Shown piece after piece: positions 26,602 through 36,084 of a stretch of DNA of 63,312 nucleotides. Position numbers and translations under genes: made by a program. A model generated the notes under the pieces. That model was not told the origin of the DNA and made no database searches. It was given only the letters and a program-made list of their open reading frames with translations. This DNA comes from Acidobacteriota bacterium (lineage in GTDB: Bacteria; Acidobacteriota; Terriglobia; Bryobacterales; UBA6623). Each line of letters opens with the position of its first letter. Position 1 is the stretch's first letter. The stretch covers positions 1-63,312 of the forward strand of contig JAQCLD010000010.1 of assembly GCA_027592785.1 (NCBI GenBank). Direction: 5' to 3'.

Positions 26602-28299
26602 ATGCGACGTATACTGACACACATTTTAAGGGCCGCGGTTTGCTGCTTCGGTCTCGCCGCTACACTCGGCGCGGCTGATTCGGGCGCCAGGGAACTTGGC
26701 GACCTCTTTGTCCAAAAGACCGCAGCGACGCTGCACGTTTACACCGACGCGGTTTGGTACACACCGTCACAGTCGCACACCGTGCGTTGGACCGCGAACC
26801 CCCAGGGCGACCCATATCCTTATGCATACACCCTCAGACTCGAAAACATCGGGACTGGCGAGATGCTGGGATGGGTCAACACCACCAACGGAACGTTGAG
26901 CACGACGCCGGTTGACGTCATGGGCAACGCGCCTGGAAACTTTGTGGTCGTTCCCGTCCCAACAGTAGACAGAATGCTCGCTCGCTCCGGCGCAGCCCCC
27001 AGCGAACAGGGCCACTACCAATACGTGTTGACTGTCTGGGACTCCACCGTTAGCCGCCCCGTGAAACAGGCATGGTCGAAGTTCCAGGTGCGCTCCGCCC
27101 CGTCACTCACGCTCTCCAGCGACACGGAAATTAGTTCCGACACCACCTGGTCTGGCGTGGTCAAACTGAGCGCCCAAGTGTTCGTCAACGACGGCGCCAC
27201 CCTCACCGTCGAGCCCGGTACCACCGTTCTAGCCGCTGGCCAGAACGCTGTCATCGTGGTCGAGCGCGGCGGCAAGCTCATGTCGGTTGGCCGCAAGGAG
27301 CTGCCCATCGTCTACACCTGTAACGCTGCGGTCGGTGAACGCTTCCAGTCCTGCTGGGCCGGTCTGATCATCCTCGGCCGCGCCACGGTCAACGTCGACG
27401 CGGACGAACGCTTCGCGGAAGGCGTCAGTCCGGTGAACCGGCCAGCCTATGGCGGCGACGATGACGACGACTCCAGCGGAAGCATCATGTACACCCGCGT
27501 TGAGTTCGCTGGTGTCGACTTCACGCCTGAGATCCAGCCGAACGCTTTTGGCTTCCACGGCCTCGGTCGCGGCACCACGATCGACTACATCCAGGCGCAC
27601 CTGGGCGAGGACGACGGCGTCGAGTTCTTCGGCGGCACCGTGAACGCCAAGCACGTCGTCTCTTCCGGCTCCAAGGACGACTCGATCGACTGGGCGTTTG
27701 GCTGGAGAGGCCACGGCCAGTACTTCTTCGTGCAGCAGAGCCCTGTTCAAGGCGATCAAGGCCTGGAGATGGACAACAACGAGCTCGGCCCGAACAATGA
27801 GCCCCGCACCAACCCGCAGCTCTTCAACGTCACCCTGGTCGGCAGCCAAGCCGCTGACCTCGGCTTCTTGCTTCGCCTCGGCGCCGCGATGGAACTCTCC
27901 AATTGCGTCATCACCGGCTTCGGCGAGTTTGGCGTCTCCTTGGTGGACGACCCGACGCTAGCCCAGGTCGATGACAAGACCCTGCGGAACTGCACGTTCT
28001 GGAACAACGCTGGCTCCAACACGATTGAAGGCATGATTCGCTCCAACAATCTGGCCTACGTCTCCAGCCAGCCAGGCATCCTGGCGGTCGACCCGAGACT
28101 CCGCAACACGCGCTGGGAACCGAACCCGGACCCACGTCCCGCTGACGGCTCTCCCGTCTTCGCGATCGGCGCCTCCGCGTCGGCTCCGTCCGAAGGATTC
28201 TTCGACACCGACGCGGTCTATCGAGGCGCGTTTGCCGAAGACCTGTGGATCGAAGAATGGACCCGCTTCGGCGACGAGTCCTGGTACACGCAACCCTAA
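26602..28299 (+). CDS. Secreted right-handed beta-helix protein paired with the TonB receptor
   Basis: A 565-aa protein with a signal peptide (core AAVCCFGLAATLGAA). Residues 35-165 resemble an Ig-like or carbohydrate-binding beta-domain. From about 170 on there are beta-helix-like rungs, starting VFVNDGATLTVEPGTTVLAAG. An acidic patch GGDDDDDSSGS (about 289-299) could bind Ca2+. The motif VEFFGGTVNAKHVV followed by KDDSIDWAFGW is, from memory, conserved in proteins beside TonB receptors in Bacteroidetes and Proteobacteria. It has no catalytic triad I can identify. It follows the receptor by 63 bp and ends at a strong terminator. Confidence 0.82.
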   Translation: MRRILTHILRAAVCCFGLAATLGAADSGARELGDLFVQKTAATLHVYTDAVWYTPSQSHTVRWTANPQGDPYPYAYTLRLENIGTGEMLGWVNTTNGTLSTTPVDVMGNAPGNFVVVPVPTVDRMLARSGAAPSEQGHYQYVLTVWDSTVSRPVKQAWSKFQVRSAPSLTLSSDTEISSDTTWSGVVKLSAQVFVNDGATLTVEPGTTVLAAGQNAVIVVERGGKLMSVGRKELPIVYTCNAAVGERFQSCWAGLIILGRATVNVDADERFAEGVSPVNRPAYGGDDDDDSSGSIMYTRVEFAGVDFTPEIQPNAFGFHGLGRGTTIDYIQAHLGEDDGVEFFGGTVNAKHVVSSGSKDDSIDWAFGWRGHGQYFFVQQSPVQGDQGLEMDNNELGPNNEPRTNPQLFNVTLVGSQAADLGFLLRLGAAMELSNCVITGFGEFGVSLVDDPTLAQVDDKTLRNCTFWNNAGSNTIEGMIRSNNLAYVSSQPGILAVDPRLRNTRWEPNPDPRPADGSPVFAIGASASAPSEGFFDTDAVYRGAFAEDLWIEEWTRFGDESWYTQP

Positions 28300-28324
28300 A
28301 CCCCAACTTTCGCTCAAACGCTAT

Positions 28325-28361
28325 GCGCCCTTGCCCTTCGCTTGGCAGGGCGCGTTTTTTT
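28325..28361 (+). terminator. Rho-independent terminator of the receptor operon
   Basis: GCGCCCTTGCC (28325-28335) pairs with GGCAGGGCGC (28344-28353) through one bulged base and is followed by a run of seven T (28355-28361). It is the best intrinsic terminator in the window. It ends the plus-strand genes immediately before the convergent murA stop. Confidence 0.92.
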
Positions 28362-29618
28362 CTAGTCGATGCGTCGGACGGCGGCGCCCACTCCAGCCAG
28401 TTTCTCTTCGAGCCGCTCGTAGCCGCGGTCGAGATGGTAGACGCGGTCAATCACGGTTGTTCCCTCGGCCGCGAGCGCAGCAAGAACTAAGCAGGCGCTC
28501 GCTCTCAAGTCCGATGCCATCACCGTCGCGCCTGATAGCCTTTTGCCGCCGCGAATCGTCGCACAGTTGCCGGCGAGCTCAATCTCCGCACCCATGCGGG
28601 TCAGCTCGGCCACATGCATAAAGCGATTCTCAAAGATCGTCTCCACTACGTGCGAGTCGCCGGACGCCGCCGTCATCAGTGCCATCCACTGCGCCTGCAT
28701 GTCCGTCGGGAAGCCCGGATGCTCTTCGGTCGTGACGTCGACCGGCCTGATCTCGCCTTGCCGGCTCACACGAATCGCCGTGCCGTTCAACACTTCCACT
28801 TCCGCGCCAGCCTGACGCAGCTTGGCGATGACGGCCCCGAGATGTTCCGGGTTCACGTCCTCTAGCGTCAACTCGCCGCCGGTCAGCGCCGCGGCAATCA
28901 GGAACGTGCCCGCCTCGATACGATCGGCAATGATCCTGTGCGTCGCCCCGTGCAGGCGTTCCACGCCCTGAATCCGGATCGTTGATTGACCAGCGCCCTC
29001 GATCCGCGCGCCCATGGCATTCAGCATGGCCGCCAGGTCGACGACCTCTGGTTCGCGCGCGGCGTTCTCAAGGATCGTCTCTCCCTTTGCCAAGGTGGCC
29101 GCCATCATCAGGTCTTCCGTCCCTGTCACCGTGATTCGCTGGAACGCGACGGTAGCGCCTTGCAGGCCCAGTGGAGCCAGAGCCTCGATGTAGCCCGCTT
29201 CTTGGCGTACGGTCGCGCCGAGCTTCTCCAGTCCCGCGAGGTGTAAATTTATCGGCCGAGCGCCAATCGCGCAACCGCCGGGAACCGAAACCCGAGCGCG
29301 GCCGGTGCGCGCCACCAAAGGACCCAACACCAAGCTCGACGCACGCATCGTCTTGACCAATTCGTAGGGCGCTTCCGCCGTTCCAATCTCGCGCGTGACG
29401 ATTGTGCGACGCTCTCCTTCGCTTTCGAGCTCGGCGCCCAGGCTCTGGAGCAAACCCTCCATCGTTTTCAGGTCGGCGACAGCCGGAATCCTCTCCAGGA
29501 CCATCGGTTCGTCGGTGAGCAACGTGGCCGCCAGCGCCGGCAACGCCGCGTTCTTCGCTCCGGAGATCCGAATGGAACCCTGCAACTTCCGACCGCCTTC
29601 AATTTCTAGCTTCTTCAT
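28362..29618 (-). CDS. murA: UDP-N-acetylglucosamine 1-carboxyvinyltransferase
   Basis: MurA (418 aa) transfers enolpyruvate from PEP to UDP-GlcNAc, the first committed step of peptidoglycan synthesis. The opening [14 protein letters not shown]-type segment (here [14 protein letters not shown]) is canonical. The catalytic Cys is Cys116 in [11 protein letters not shown], so the fosfomycin target residue is kept. EPSP-synthase-fold repeats run throughout. Its start overlaps the murQ stop by 4 nt (29615-29618), so murQ-murA is translationally coupled. Confidence 0.97.
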   Translation of the reverse strand: MKKLEIEGGRKLQGSIRISGAKNAALPALAATLLTDEPMVLERIPAVADLKTMEGLLQSLGAELESEGERRTIVTREIGTAEAPYELVKTMRASSLVLGPLVARTGRARVSVPGGCAIGARPINLHLAGLEKLGATVRQEAGYIEALAPLGLQGATVAFQRITVTGTEDLMMAATLAKGETILENAAREPEVVDLAAMLNAMGARIEGAGQSTIRIQGVERLHGATHRIIADRIEAGTFLIAAALTGGELTLEDVNPEHLGAVIAKLRQAGAEVEVLNGTAIRVSRQGEIRPVDVTTEEHPGFPTDMQAQWMALMTAASGDSHVVETIFENRFMHVAELTRMGAEIELAGNCATIRGGKRLSGATVMASDLRASACLVLAALAAEGTTVIDRVYHLDRGYERLEEKLAGVGAAVRRID

Positions 29619-30517
29619 GTCCCTTTCTCGGCTGCGGCCAACGCGGCCCGCAAGATTCCCCTGTTGGCGTTGAGCAGAGTCTTCGCCTCCTCTAGCTCTA
29701 GATGCGCCGTCAGCATCAAGACGGCGATTCGCACATCGCCCGCCTTCTTGAGCGACTGGGCTGCCGCGCTTCGATCAACGCCCGCGATCTCGGCGACGAT
29801 TCTCTCGGCGCGGTCCCACAACTTCTCGTTGGTTAGCTGCACGTTCACCATACGGTTGCCGAGCACGCATCCCATGCGCACCATCAGAGCGGTCGAAATC
29901 ATATTCAGCACCAGCTTCTGCGCGGTGCCGCTCTTCATGCGCGTCGATCCGGTAATCACTTCGGGGCCGACGGCAGGAGCGATGACGACGTCTGAAAACT
30001 GCCGGAGCAACGCCTTGGGATTCGTGGTGACCGCCCCGGTCCAAGCCCCTTGCCCTTGGGCGAAGCGCAACGCGCCGACGACATAAGGGGTACGGCCGCT
30101 GGCGGCAATGCCAATGACACAATCCGCGCTGGTCAAGTCGAATGGCGACAAGTCTTCGATGGCCCCTGATTCATCATCCTCGGCGCCTTCCACGGACCGC
30201 ACCACTGCCTCCGCGCCGCCGGCAATCAAGGCAATCACGCGCCCCGGTTCGAGACCGTAGGTGGGCGGCAACTCGGCTGCATCGAGAACAGCGAGGCGAC
30301 CGCTCGTACCGGCTCCCACGTAGAACAGTCGGCCTCCCGCGGCGAATCTCTCGGCGATGGCGTCGACCGCGTCGGCGATCCGCGGTATTTCCGCCTCCAC
30401 CGCGGCGGCAACGCCGGCGTCTTCGCGGTTGATAATCTCCAACATTTCCTTCGTGGAGACCGCATCAATCCGCTCGCTTGCCGGATTCCGCTGTTCGCTC
30501 GGAAGCTTTTCGATCAC
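29615..30517 (-). CDS. murQ: N-acetylmuramic acid 6-phosphate etherase
   Basis: MurQ (300 aa) cleaves the lactyl ether of MurNAc-6-phosphate to give GlcNAc-6-phosphate, a cell-wall recycling step. The N-terminus ([24 protein letters not shown]) and the SIS-domain segment [24 protein letters not shown] are diagnostic. [22 protein letters not shown] is also family-specific. It is coupled to murA, which links recycling to synthesis. anmK and murP are not seen in the window. Confidence 0.96.
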   Translation of the reverse strand: MIEKLPSEQRNPASERIDAVSTKEMLEIINREDAGVAAAVEAEIPRIADAVDAIAERFAAGGRLFYVGAGTSGRLAVLDAAELPPTYGLEPGRVIALIAGGAEAVVRSVEGAEDDESGAIEDLSPFDLTSADCVIGIAASGRTPYVVGALRFAQGQGAWTGAVTTNPKALLRQFSDVVIAPAVGPEVITGSTRMKSGTAQKLVLNMISTALMVRMGCVLGNRMVNVQLTNEKLWDRAERIVAEIAGVDRSAAAQSLKKAGDVRIAVLMLTAHLELEEAKTLLNANRGILRAALAAAEKGT

Positions 30518-30541
30518 AGGATTCCGCAGTATATCAGCGGG

Positions 30542-31021
30542 TTAGCGGAGCTCACCGCGCAGCTTGGCGAGCGTGTTGTCGAGCTCCTCGGGCAATACCC
30601 GGGTCTCGCCGACGACCGTCATGAAGTTGGAGTCCGCGATCCAGCGCGGCAGCGCATGCATGTGGATGTGACCAGCAACGCCTGCACCCGCGGCCTCGCC
30701 CACATTCATGCCGATGTTGACGCCTTGGCAACGGTACTGCCGACGCAAAGCCCCCTCAAGCCGTTGCGTCAGCAAGATCATCTCGGTGAGCGTTTCCGGC
30801 GGCGCTGCATCCAACGTCGCCAGGTGCTCGTAGGGGATCACCATAGCGTGTCCGCTGGTGTAAGGGTATCGATTGAGAACCACGTAATTCTTCTCGCCGC
30901 GATACACGACGAGGTTCTGGTCATCTTCCGTCGAGGCGGCGATGGCGCAGAACACGCAGCCGTCCCCCGCTCCGCCGCTCTTAATGTATTGGTAACGCCA
31001 GGGGCTCCAGAGGTAGTCCAT
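30542..31021 (-). CDS. HIT-family hydrolase (Ap4A phosphorylase/hydrolase-like)
   Basis: A 159-aa histidine-triad protein. The start MDYLWSPWRYQYI and the Cys pair in GCVFC are typical of the Ap4A-phosphorylase-like branch of bacterial HIT proteins. The catalytic triad motif is GHIHMHALPRW. It probably hydrolyses or phosphorolyses dinucleoside polyphosphates or nucleoside phosphoramidates. The gene sits 12 nt after the HU-family gene and is probably in the same minus-strand unit. Confidence 0.92.
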   Translation of the reverse strand: MDYLWSPWRYQYIKSGGAGDGCVFCAIAASTEDDQNLVVYRGEKNYVVLNRYPYTSGHAMVIPYEHLATLDAAPPETLTEMILLTQRLEGALRRQYRCQGVNIGMNVGEAAGAGVAGHIHMHALPRWIADSNFMTVVGETRVLPEELDNTLAKLRGELR

Positions 31022-31033
31022 CGCGGTCGAGGA

Positions 31034-31354
31034 CTAAGCGTCGGAGTCTGAATTCAGCGGCTGCGCAGGCGGCGGCGGACCGCCGTTCACGACGTCGCGC
31101 AGTTCCTTGCTCGGCTTGAAGAAAGGAATCGTCCTCGGCGGCACTTCAACCCGCTCGCCGGACTTGGGATTCCTGCCGATCCGGCCCTTGCGTTCCCTGG
31201 TGCGGAAGCTGCCAAAACCGCGAATCTCGACCTTGTCGCCCGTCTTTAACGACTCCACGACACTGTCAAAAATCGTCTCAACGATGACTTCAGACTCTTT
31301 GCGCGTCAACTCGACCACGCGTGAGACCTCTTCAATTAAGTCGGCCTTAGTCAT
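31034..31354 (-). CDS. HU/IHF-family DNA-binding protein
   Basis: The ATG at 31352-31354 gives a 106-aa protein starting MTKADLIEEVSRVVELTRKE, the normal HU/IHF N-terminus. The DNA-binding arm contains GRNPKSGERVEVPPRTIPFFKPSKELRD, with the intercalating Pro. GFGSFRTRERKGRIGRNP fits the IHF-beta/HU type. A 20-residue Pro-rich acidic tail follows the fold. It lies between the RpsA-like and HIT genes; IHF-beta is often beside rpsA, which supports the call. About 120 bp with no gene separates it from the rpsA stop. Confidence 0.93.
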   Translation of the reverse strand: MTKADLIEEVSRVVELTRKESEVIVETIFDSVVESLKTGDKVEIRGFGSFRTRERKGRIGRNPKSGERVEVPPRTIPFFKPSKELRDVVNGGPPPPAQPLNSDSDA

Positions 31355-31474
31355 TCTTCGCCTGTTCTCCAGTATGCTCGCTAAGGATGTCGGCAGTCGA
31401 GCTAAATCGTTATCTTGCAGCATGGTAGCACGTATGCCCCCCGCCGCCGCCAGTCCCCACGAAGCATCCGCCGC

Positions 31475-33430
31475 CTATTCTATCGGCTCAGTACTTACGC
31501 AACGCAGGCCGATTCGCCGGTCCAACTCGTCGACTTTGGTGATCTCGAACTGATAGCGTCGGCCCCTATCGAGTTCGGCGCGGCGTCCTTGGCCTCGACC
31601 GGGGATCTGCGAGCTGTGGCACAGTCCTTCGACGCCAGGCTCGAGTTCAACGAATGCGCCGAACTTCGCCAGCCGCACGACCAAGCCGGAGACCGACTCG
31701 CCGACGTTGTGGCCTGAGAAGTACGTCTCCCAAGCATCCGGCTCGAGCTGCTTAATGCCCAGGGAAATTTGGTTGGTCTCGTTGTTGAGATCCAGAACAA
31801 CGGCTCGCACCTGCTGTCCCTTCTTGAGGATCTGCTTGGGATCCCTAACTCCGCGATCCCAGCTCAAGTCGGAAACGTGGACGAGGCCGTCCACGCCTTC
31901 CTCAAGCTCGACAAAAGCGCCGTAAGAAGTGACGTTGCGAACGCGTCCCTCCACCACCACTCCGACTTGATAACGGTTTTCGGCGCCCACCCAAGGATCC
32001 GCGGTCAGCTGCTTCAAGCTCAGTGAGATGCGGCGCTCCGAGGGCTGAACCTTCAAGACAATCGCCTCAGCTTCCTGTCCCACTGCGAGAATCTTCGAGG
32101 GGTGCCTCAAGCGTTTGGACCAAGTCATCTCAGAGATGTGAATGAGTCCTTCCACGCCGTCTTCCAACTCAATGAACGCACCATAATCGGTCACGCTCGC
32201 GACCTTGCCGGAGACCTTGGCGCCGGGTTCAAAGCGGCTGATCGCGGTCTCCCACGGATCGGGGGCCATCGCTTTCAGGCTGAGTGAAACGCGGCCCTTC
32301 TCCGCATCTATCTTGGTGACGCGCGCGGCGACTTGCTGCCCGGGCGTGAGAACGCTGCCGGGATCCTTCACTCGCCCATAGGAGATGTCCGTTACGTGGA
32401 TCAGACCATCCACCCCGCCGAGATCAACAAAGGCTCCGTAAGACGTCACGTTCTTGACGATACCTTCAACGACCGCATCGACCGAGATACGGGTCAGCGC
32501 CTCGGCGCGTAGCACGGCAGCTGCTTCCTCAAGCAGTTCGCGATGCGAAACGACCGCGTTGCCCCGCCTGCGGCTGATCTTCACGACACGCACAGGCAAC
32601 GTCCGCCCGAGCATGGCCTCCAGATCCTCGCCGCCCCGCAATCCGGTCTGAGAACCCGGCAAGAAGACGTTGAGGCCCCCCACGCTGACGACTAGCCCAC
32701 CTTTCACTCGCTCCAGGACCGTCGCTTCCAAGGTGCGCCTCTCTTGTAGCGCCTCCTCCAGAGCATCCCAGGCTTCGGTGTTCTCCTCGCGAGCAATTCC
32801 CAGCTGGGCGTACTCGCCCGGCGAACCAAGGCTGGCAACGAAAACGGCGACTTCCGTTCCGGCCTGTAGAGCGGCCCAATCGAAGTCCTGCGGAGCCTGG
32901 CTGCGCGGCAGCATCGCCTCGGTCTTACCGCCGATGTCAATCACCGCACCTTCATCGGAGACGCTGACCACTACGCCGTCTCGGCGTTCGCCCTCCGCAA
33001 TCTGAGCCGAAGCAGCTGAGTACTCTTCGATCAGGTGCTCGTATACCGCTTCGTCGATTGCCTTCAGTTCCTCTTCGGAAACGTCGTCGCCGGGATCGCC
33101 CGCCTGGGGCAGACCCGGTACACCGCCTTCGTCGGGCGTGGCGGCCGGTTCGTGGACTGCTGCGGCATCCGGCTCCTCCGCGGGCGGAGGCGCTAGGTTG
33201 GCGGGGGGCGCTTCGACCGGCTTGGGCTTGGGTAGGGAAGGCGCCGCGCTAAACGGGGCCGTCCAAGCTGGTGCGACGGGGTTCGGCGGTGATTCGACCG
33301 GCGGAGCCGATGATTCCACTGCGTCTGGCGTCGTGGCTGGCGGAGAATCGCGGTCTGGCTCTGAGGCGGCTGAAGCTTCCTCGGCCTGTTGGTCAGCGCG
33401 CGGATGGAGCCCTTCGGGTTCTCCGGTCAT
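31475..33430 (-). CDS. rpsA: Ribosomal protein S1-like protein, six S1 domains
   Basis: The ATG at 33428-33430 gives 651 aa. I count six S1 RNA-binding domains. The first two are divergent; the third to sixth are canonical, for example GIVKNVTSYGAFVDLGG and GKVASVTDYGAFIELEDG, each with the NVTSYGAF-type core. This matches RpsA, which helps 30S subunits bind mRNA. Unusually, an acidic Pro/Ala-rich extension of about 118 residues precedes the first domain. A cmk gene, often beside rpsA, is not seen, but the HU/IHF gene follows downstream. Confidence 0.9.
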   Translation of the reverse strand: MTGEPEGLHPRADQQAEEASAASEPDRDSPPATTPDAVESSAPPVESPPNPVAPAWTAPFSAAPSLPKPKPVEAPPANLAPPPAEEPDAAAVHEPAATPDEGGVPGLPQAGDPGDDVSEEELKAIDEAVYEHLIEEYSAASAQIAEGERRDGVVVSVSDEGAVIDIGGKTEAMLPRSQAPQDFDWAALQAGTEVAVFVASLGSPGEYAQLGIAREENTEAWDALEEALQERRTLEATVLERVKGGLVVSVGGLNVFLPGSQTGLRGGEDLEAMLGRTLPVRVVKISRRRGNAVVSHRELLEEAAAVLRAEALTRISVDAVVEGIVKNVTSYGAFVDLGGVDGLIHVTDISYGRVKDPGSVLTPGQQVAARVTKIDAEKGRVSLSLKAMAPDPWETAISRFEPGAKVSGKVASVTDYGAFIELEDGVEGLIHISEMTWSKRLRHPSKILAVGQEAEAIVLKVQPSERRISLSLKQLTADPWVGAENRYQVGVVVEGRVRNVTSYGAFVELEEGVDGLVHVSDLSWDRGVRDPKQILKKGQQVRAVVLDLNNETNQISLGIKQLEPDAWETYFSGHNVGESVSGLVVRLAKFGAFVELEPGVEGLCHSSQIPGRGQGRRAELDRGRRYQFEITKVDELDRRIGLRCVSTEPIE

Positions 33431-33566
33431 AACGATTCTCCCGTGCAACGCCCCGACTGAGGAGACGCCGCTTGAAATGAAAAATCCGTATCGAATCGGC
33501 CGACACACGTTCGACGGATTCGATCCGGCTAAGCGACGTTCAATATATCCAAGCCCTACAGGCTTG

Positions 33567-34625
33567 TCAAACAACGTTTACTTCTGTCGCGGAGTCCGAC
33601 AGGCCGCTCTTGAGGCTATCTCGATATCCGCGAATCAAACCAACAGCCGTCGCCACGGTCAAAGGACCCAGAACGAGGCCGATGAATCCAAAGACCTGCA
33701 TGCCGCCCAGCACACTGACAAAAACCAGCAGCCCATTGAGCTGAGATCGGCCCGCTATCAAGACCGGTCTGAGCACGTTGTCGATTGCGCTGATCAACAC
33801 CAGGCCAGCGATTAGCAGCGCCGCGCCGCGGCCCACGTCTCCGCTCAACAGCAGTCCTAGGCCGGCCGGAAGCCAAACCATCCAGGCGCCGAAGATCGGA
33901 ACTAACGACAGAAACGCGATGACCACGCTCCAAAAGACCGGCGACGGCAACCCGAGAACCGCAAACGTCAAGCCGCCCAGCAGCCCTTGCGCCGCCGCGA
34001 CCAGCAGCCCGGCGCGGATAGTAGCCGAGATCATGCCAATCGTCTCGGCCATGATTCGGTCGTGGCGCTGGCCGCCAAAGGGCGAGATATCGCGGAGCAA
34101 ATCCACGAGCCGGGCTCCGTCCAAGAAAAGGTAGAACAGCCCGAGCAGTAACACGATCGCATCGATGACGAAAGCCGCCAGATTGCCGACCAGTTGGGCC
34201 GACCAGGCGCCTATCCGGCCCCGAGCGCTCCTTACCGCCTCTCCGGCCACGTCTTCGATCTTGAACTCAGCGCCGGGAATGTTTCGCGAGATCCAATCTT
34301 CCGCCGCTACCAGGCGATCCATGATTTGCTGCGAAGGAAGTTGGCCGACCGTCTCCACGGCCTGACTGATAAAAGCGGGAGCGAGCCAGGCCAGAGGTGC
34401 AGCCAGCAAAGTCGCCACCACGACAGTGCTTAGCAGCGCCGTCAGCCTCGGGCGACCCACGCGCCTCAACAACCAACGGTGCCCCGGAAAGAAAAAGACC
34501 CCAAGAACTCCGGCCCAAAGCATCGCAGTTAGAAAGGGACGAAAGACGAGATAGACCAGGTAGGTCAGCCCCGCGGCAAGCAGCCAAGCCACGGCCTCTC
34601 TTCGCCACTCTTCGATGGGATGCAT
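33567..34625 (-). CDS. AI-2E-family transporter (UPF0118)
   Basis: A 352-aa inner-membrane protein with about eight hydrophobic helices (for example AWLLAAGLTYLVYLVF near the N-terminus and VSVLGGMQVFGFIGLVLGPL near the C-terminus). The LGGMQVFGFIGLVLGPL segment is the family signature. Family members include the AI-2 exporter TqsA and Na+(Li+)/H+ antiporters, so the substrate is open. It starts about 10 nt after trkH on the same strand, and a 136-bp gap with no clear gene separates it from rpsA. No luxS is in the window. Confidence 0.9.
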   Translation of the reverse strand: MHPIEEWRREAVAWLLAAGLTYLVYLVFRPFLTAMLWAGVLGVFFFPGHRWLLRRVGRPRLTALLSTVVVATLLAAPLAWLAPAFISQAVETVGQLPSQQIMDRLVAAEDWISRNIPGAEFKIEDVAGEAVRSARGRIGAWSAQLVGNLAAFVIDAIVLLLGLFYLFLDGARLVDLLRDISPFGGQRHDRIMAETIGMISATIRAGLLVAAAQGLLGGLTFAVLGLPSPVFWSVVIAFLSLVPIFGAWMVWLPAGLGLLLSGDVGRGAALLIAGLVLISAIDNVLRPVLIAGRSQLNGLLVFVSVLGGMQVFGFIGLVLGPLTVATAVGLIRGYRDSLKSGLSDSATEVNVV

Positions 34626-34635
34626 GGGAATCTTT

Positions 34636-36084
34636 CTACTTCCTCCAGAACGCCGGCGTCAGGATCACAATCGTTGTGTAGAACTCGAGCCTTCCGGCGA
34701 TCATGTCGCCGCACAGGACCCACTTCGCCAGGGCCGGCAAACCCCCATAGTTATCCAGCGGACCGACGGCCCCCAATCCAGGACCGACGCTGAACATTGA
34801 CGCAGCAACGGCGGCGATCGCCGTCAGCACGTCGACTCCCAGTGCAGCCAAGGCCAAACAAGAGACGAAATTGACGACAAACGCCAGATACACCAAGTTC
34901 AGCAAACTCTGTACTGTGGACTCGGGAACGACCTGGCCGCCCAGCCGCACAGCGAACACGCCGCGCCGCTCGACCATGCGCTTAAATTCTCGGTCGACCA
35001 CCCGCGAAAGCAGCATGATCCTAGATACCTTCAGGCCGCCTGCGGTCGAGCCGGTGCAACCGCCGACAAACATCAGCGCCAGCAAAATCAGTTGCGGCAA
35101 CGGACGCCAAGCCTCGAAATCGTCGCTTACAAAACCAGTGGTGGTAATGATCGAACTCACCTGGAACAGCGCGCTGCGGAACCCGTTCTCAAGCGCATAG
35201 CCCTGCTGCCAAATCAACACGCCGGCGATAACCGCCGTCCCCGCCGCCGTGATCGCCACGTAGCCCAACACTTCGGGATCGCGCAGCAGGCTGGCGGGAC
35301 GTCGCTCCACCCAGAACCGGTAGTGCTGCACAAAGCTCATGCCGGCCAGAATCATAAACACGATCAGGATGTATTCGATCAGCGGGCTCTCAAACGCCGC
35401 CGCACTGGCCGTTCGAGTGGAGAAGCCACCTGTTCCCAGGGTGGAGAACGTATGGCACAGGGCATCGAAATTATTCATCCCCGCCCAGCGCAGCAGCCCG
35501 TAGAGAACGGCCGTCATCGAGAAGTAAATCTTCCACAGCGCCAGAGCCGTCTCCTTCATACGCGGCTTGAGTTGTTCCGATGTCGCGCCCGAAAACTCGG
35601 CTCGATAGAGATGCATGCCGCCGTGGCCGATGAGCGGCAGCACCGCCACGCCCAACAGCACGATGCCTAGTCCGCCGAGCCAGTGCGTGAAGCATCTCCA
35701 AAACTGGAGGACCGGCGACAGAACCTCGACATCGGACAAGATTGTGGCGCCGGTTGTGGTGAAGCCGGAGACTGACTCAAAGAAAGCGTCCGTGAAGCTG
35801 GCGAAGTGCGGCGAGAAGTAGAAAGGCAGACAGCCGAAAAAGCAGATCGCCAACCAAGTGGAGACCGCCAGCAGCAACCCTTCGCGCTGATTCAACTCGC
35901 GCGCCGGTCGCGGTAGCAACATCAGCGCGCCGCCGGCTGTGACGGTCACAGCAGCCCCGTATAGCAACGGCGCGCCATCCCCTTGTCCGGCGAACGCGCC
36001 ATAAAGCAAAGGCACGCCCATCACTGCGGCGAAGATCAGCAGAAACTGTCCAAGGACGTAGCCGATCGCACCGCGGTGAATCAC
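34636..36084 (-). CDS. trkH: Potassium uptake protein TrkH/KtrB (membrane subunit)
   Basis: The K+-translocating subunit of a Trk/Ktr system, 482 aa, with about ten transmembrane segments arranged in four M1-P-M2 repeats. Selectivity-filter-like loops include SGFTTTGATIL, GTGGFSTRTAS, TTTGFVSDDFE and the last-repeat AASMFSVGPGLGAVG. It is an integral inner-membrane protein. Its ATG overlaps the trkA stop by 4 nt, so TrkA and TrkH are made together. Confidence 0.94.
   Translation of the reverse strand: MIHRGAIGYVLGQFLLIFAAVMGVPLLYGAFAGQGDGAPLLYGAAVTVTAGGALMLLPRPARELNQREGLLLAVSTWLAICFFGCLPFYFSPHFASFTDAFFESVSGFTTTGATILSDVEVLSPVLQFWRCFTHWLGGLGIVLLGVAVLPLIGHGGMHLYRAEFSGATSEQLKPRMKETALALWKIYFSMTAVLYGLLRWAGMNNFDALCHTFSTLGTGGFSTRTASAAAFESPLIEYILIVFMILAGMSFVQHYRFWVERRPASLLRDPEVLGYVAITAAGTAVIAGVLIWQQGYALENGFRSALFQVSSIITTTGFVSDDFEAWRPLPQLILLALMFVGGCTGSTAGGLKVSRIMLLSRVVDREFKRMVERRGVFAVRLGGQVVPESTVQSLLNLVYLAFVVNFVSCLALAALGVDVLTAIAAVAASMFSVGPGLGAVGPLDNYGGLPALAKWVLCGDMIAGRLEFYTTIVILTPAFWRK

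Noticed and set aside
23743-28299. TonB receptor and beta-helix protein as a SusC/SusD glycan-uptake pair
   Set aside because: The beta-helix protein has no SusD-like TPR fold, and no glycoside hydrolases flank the genes.
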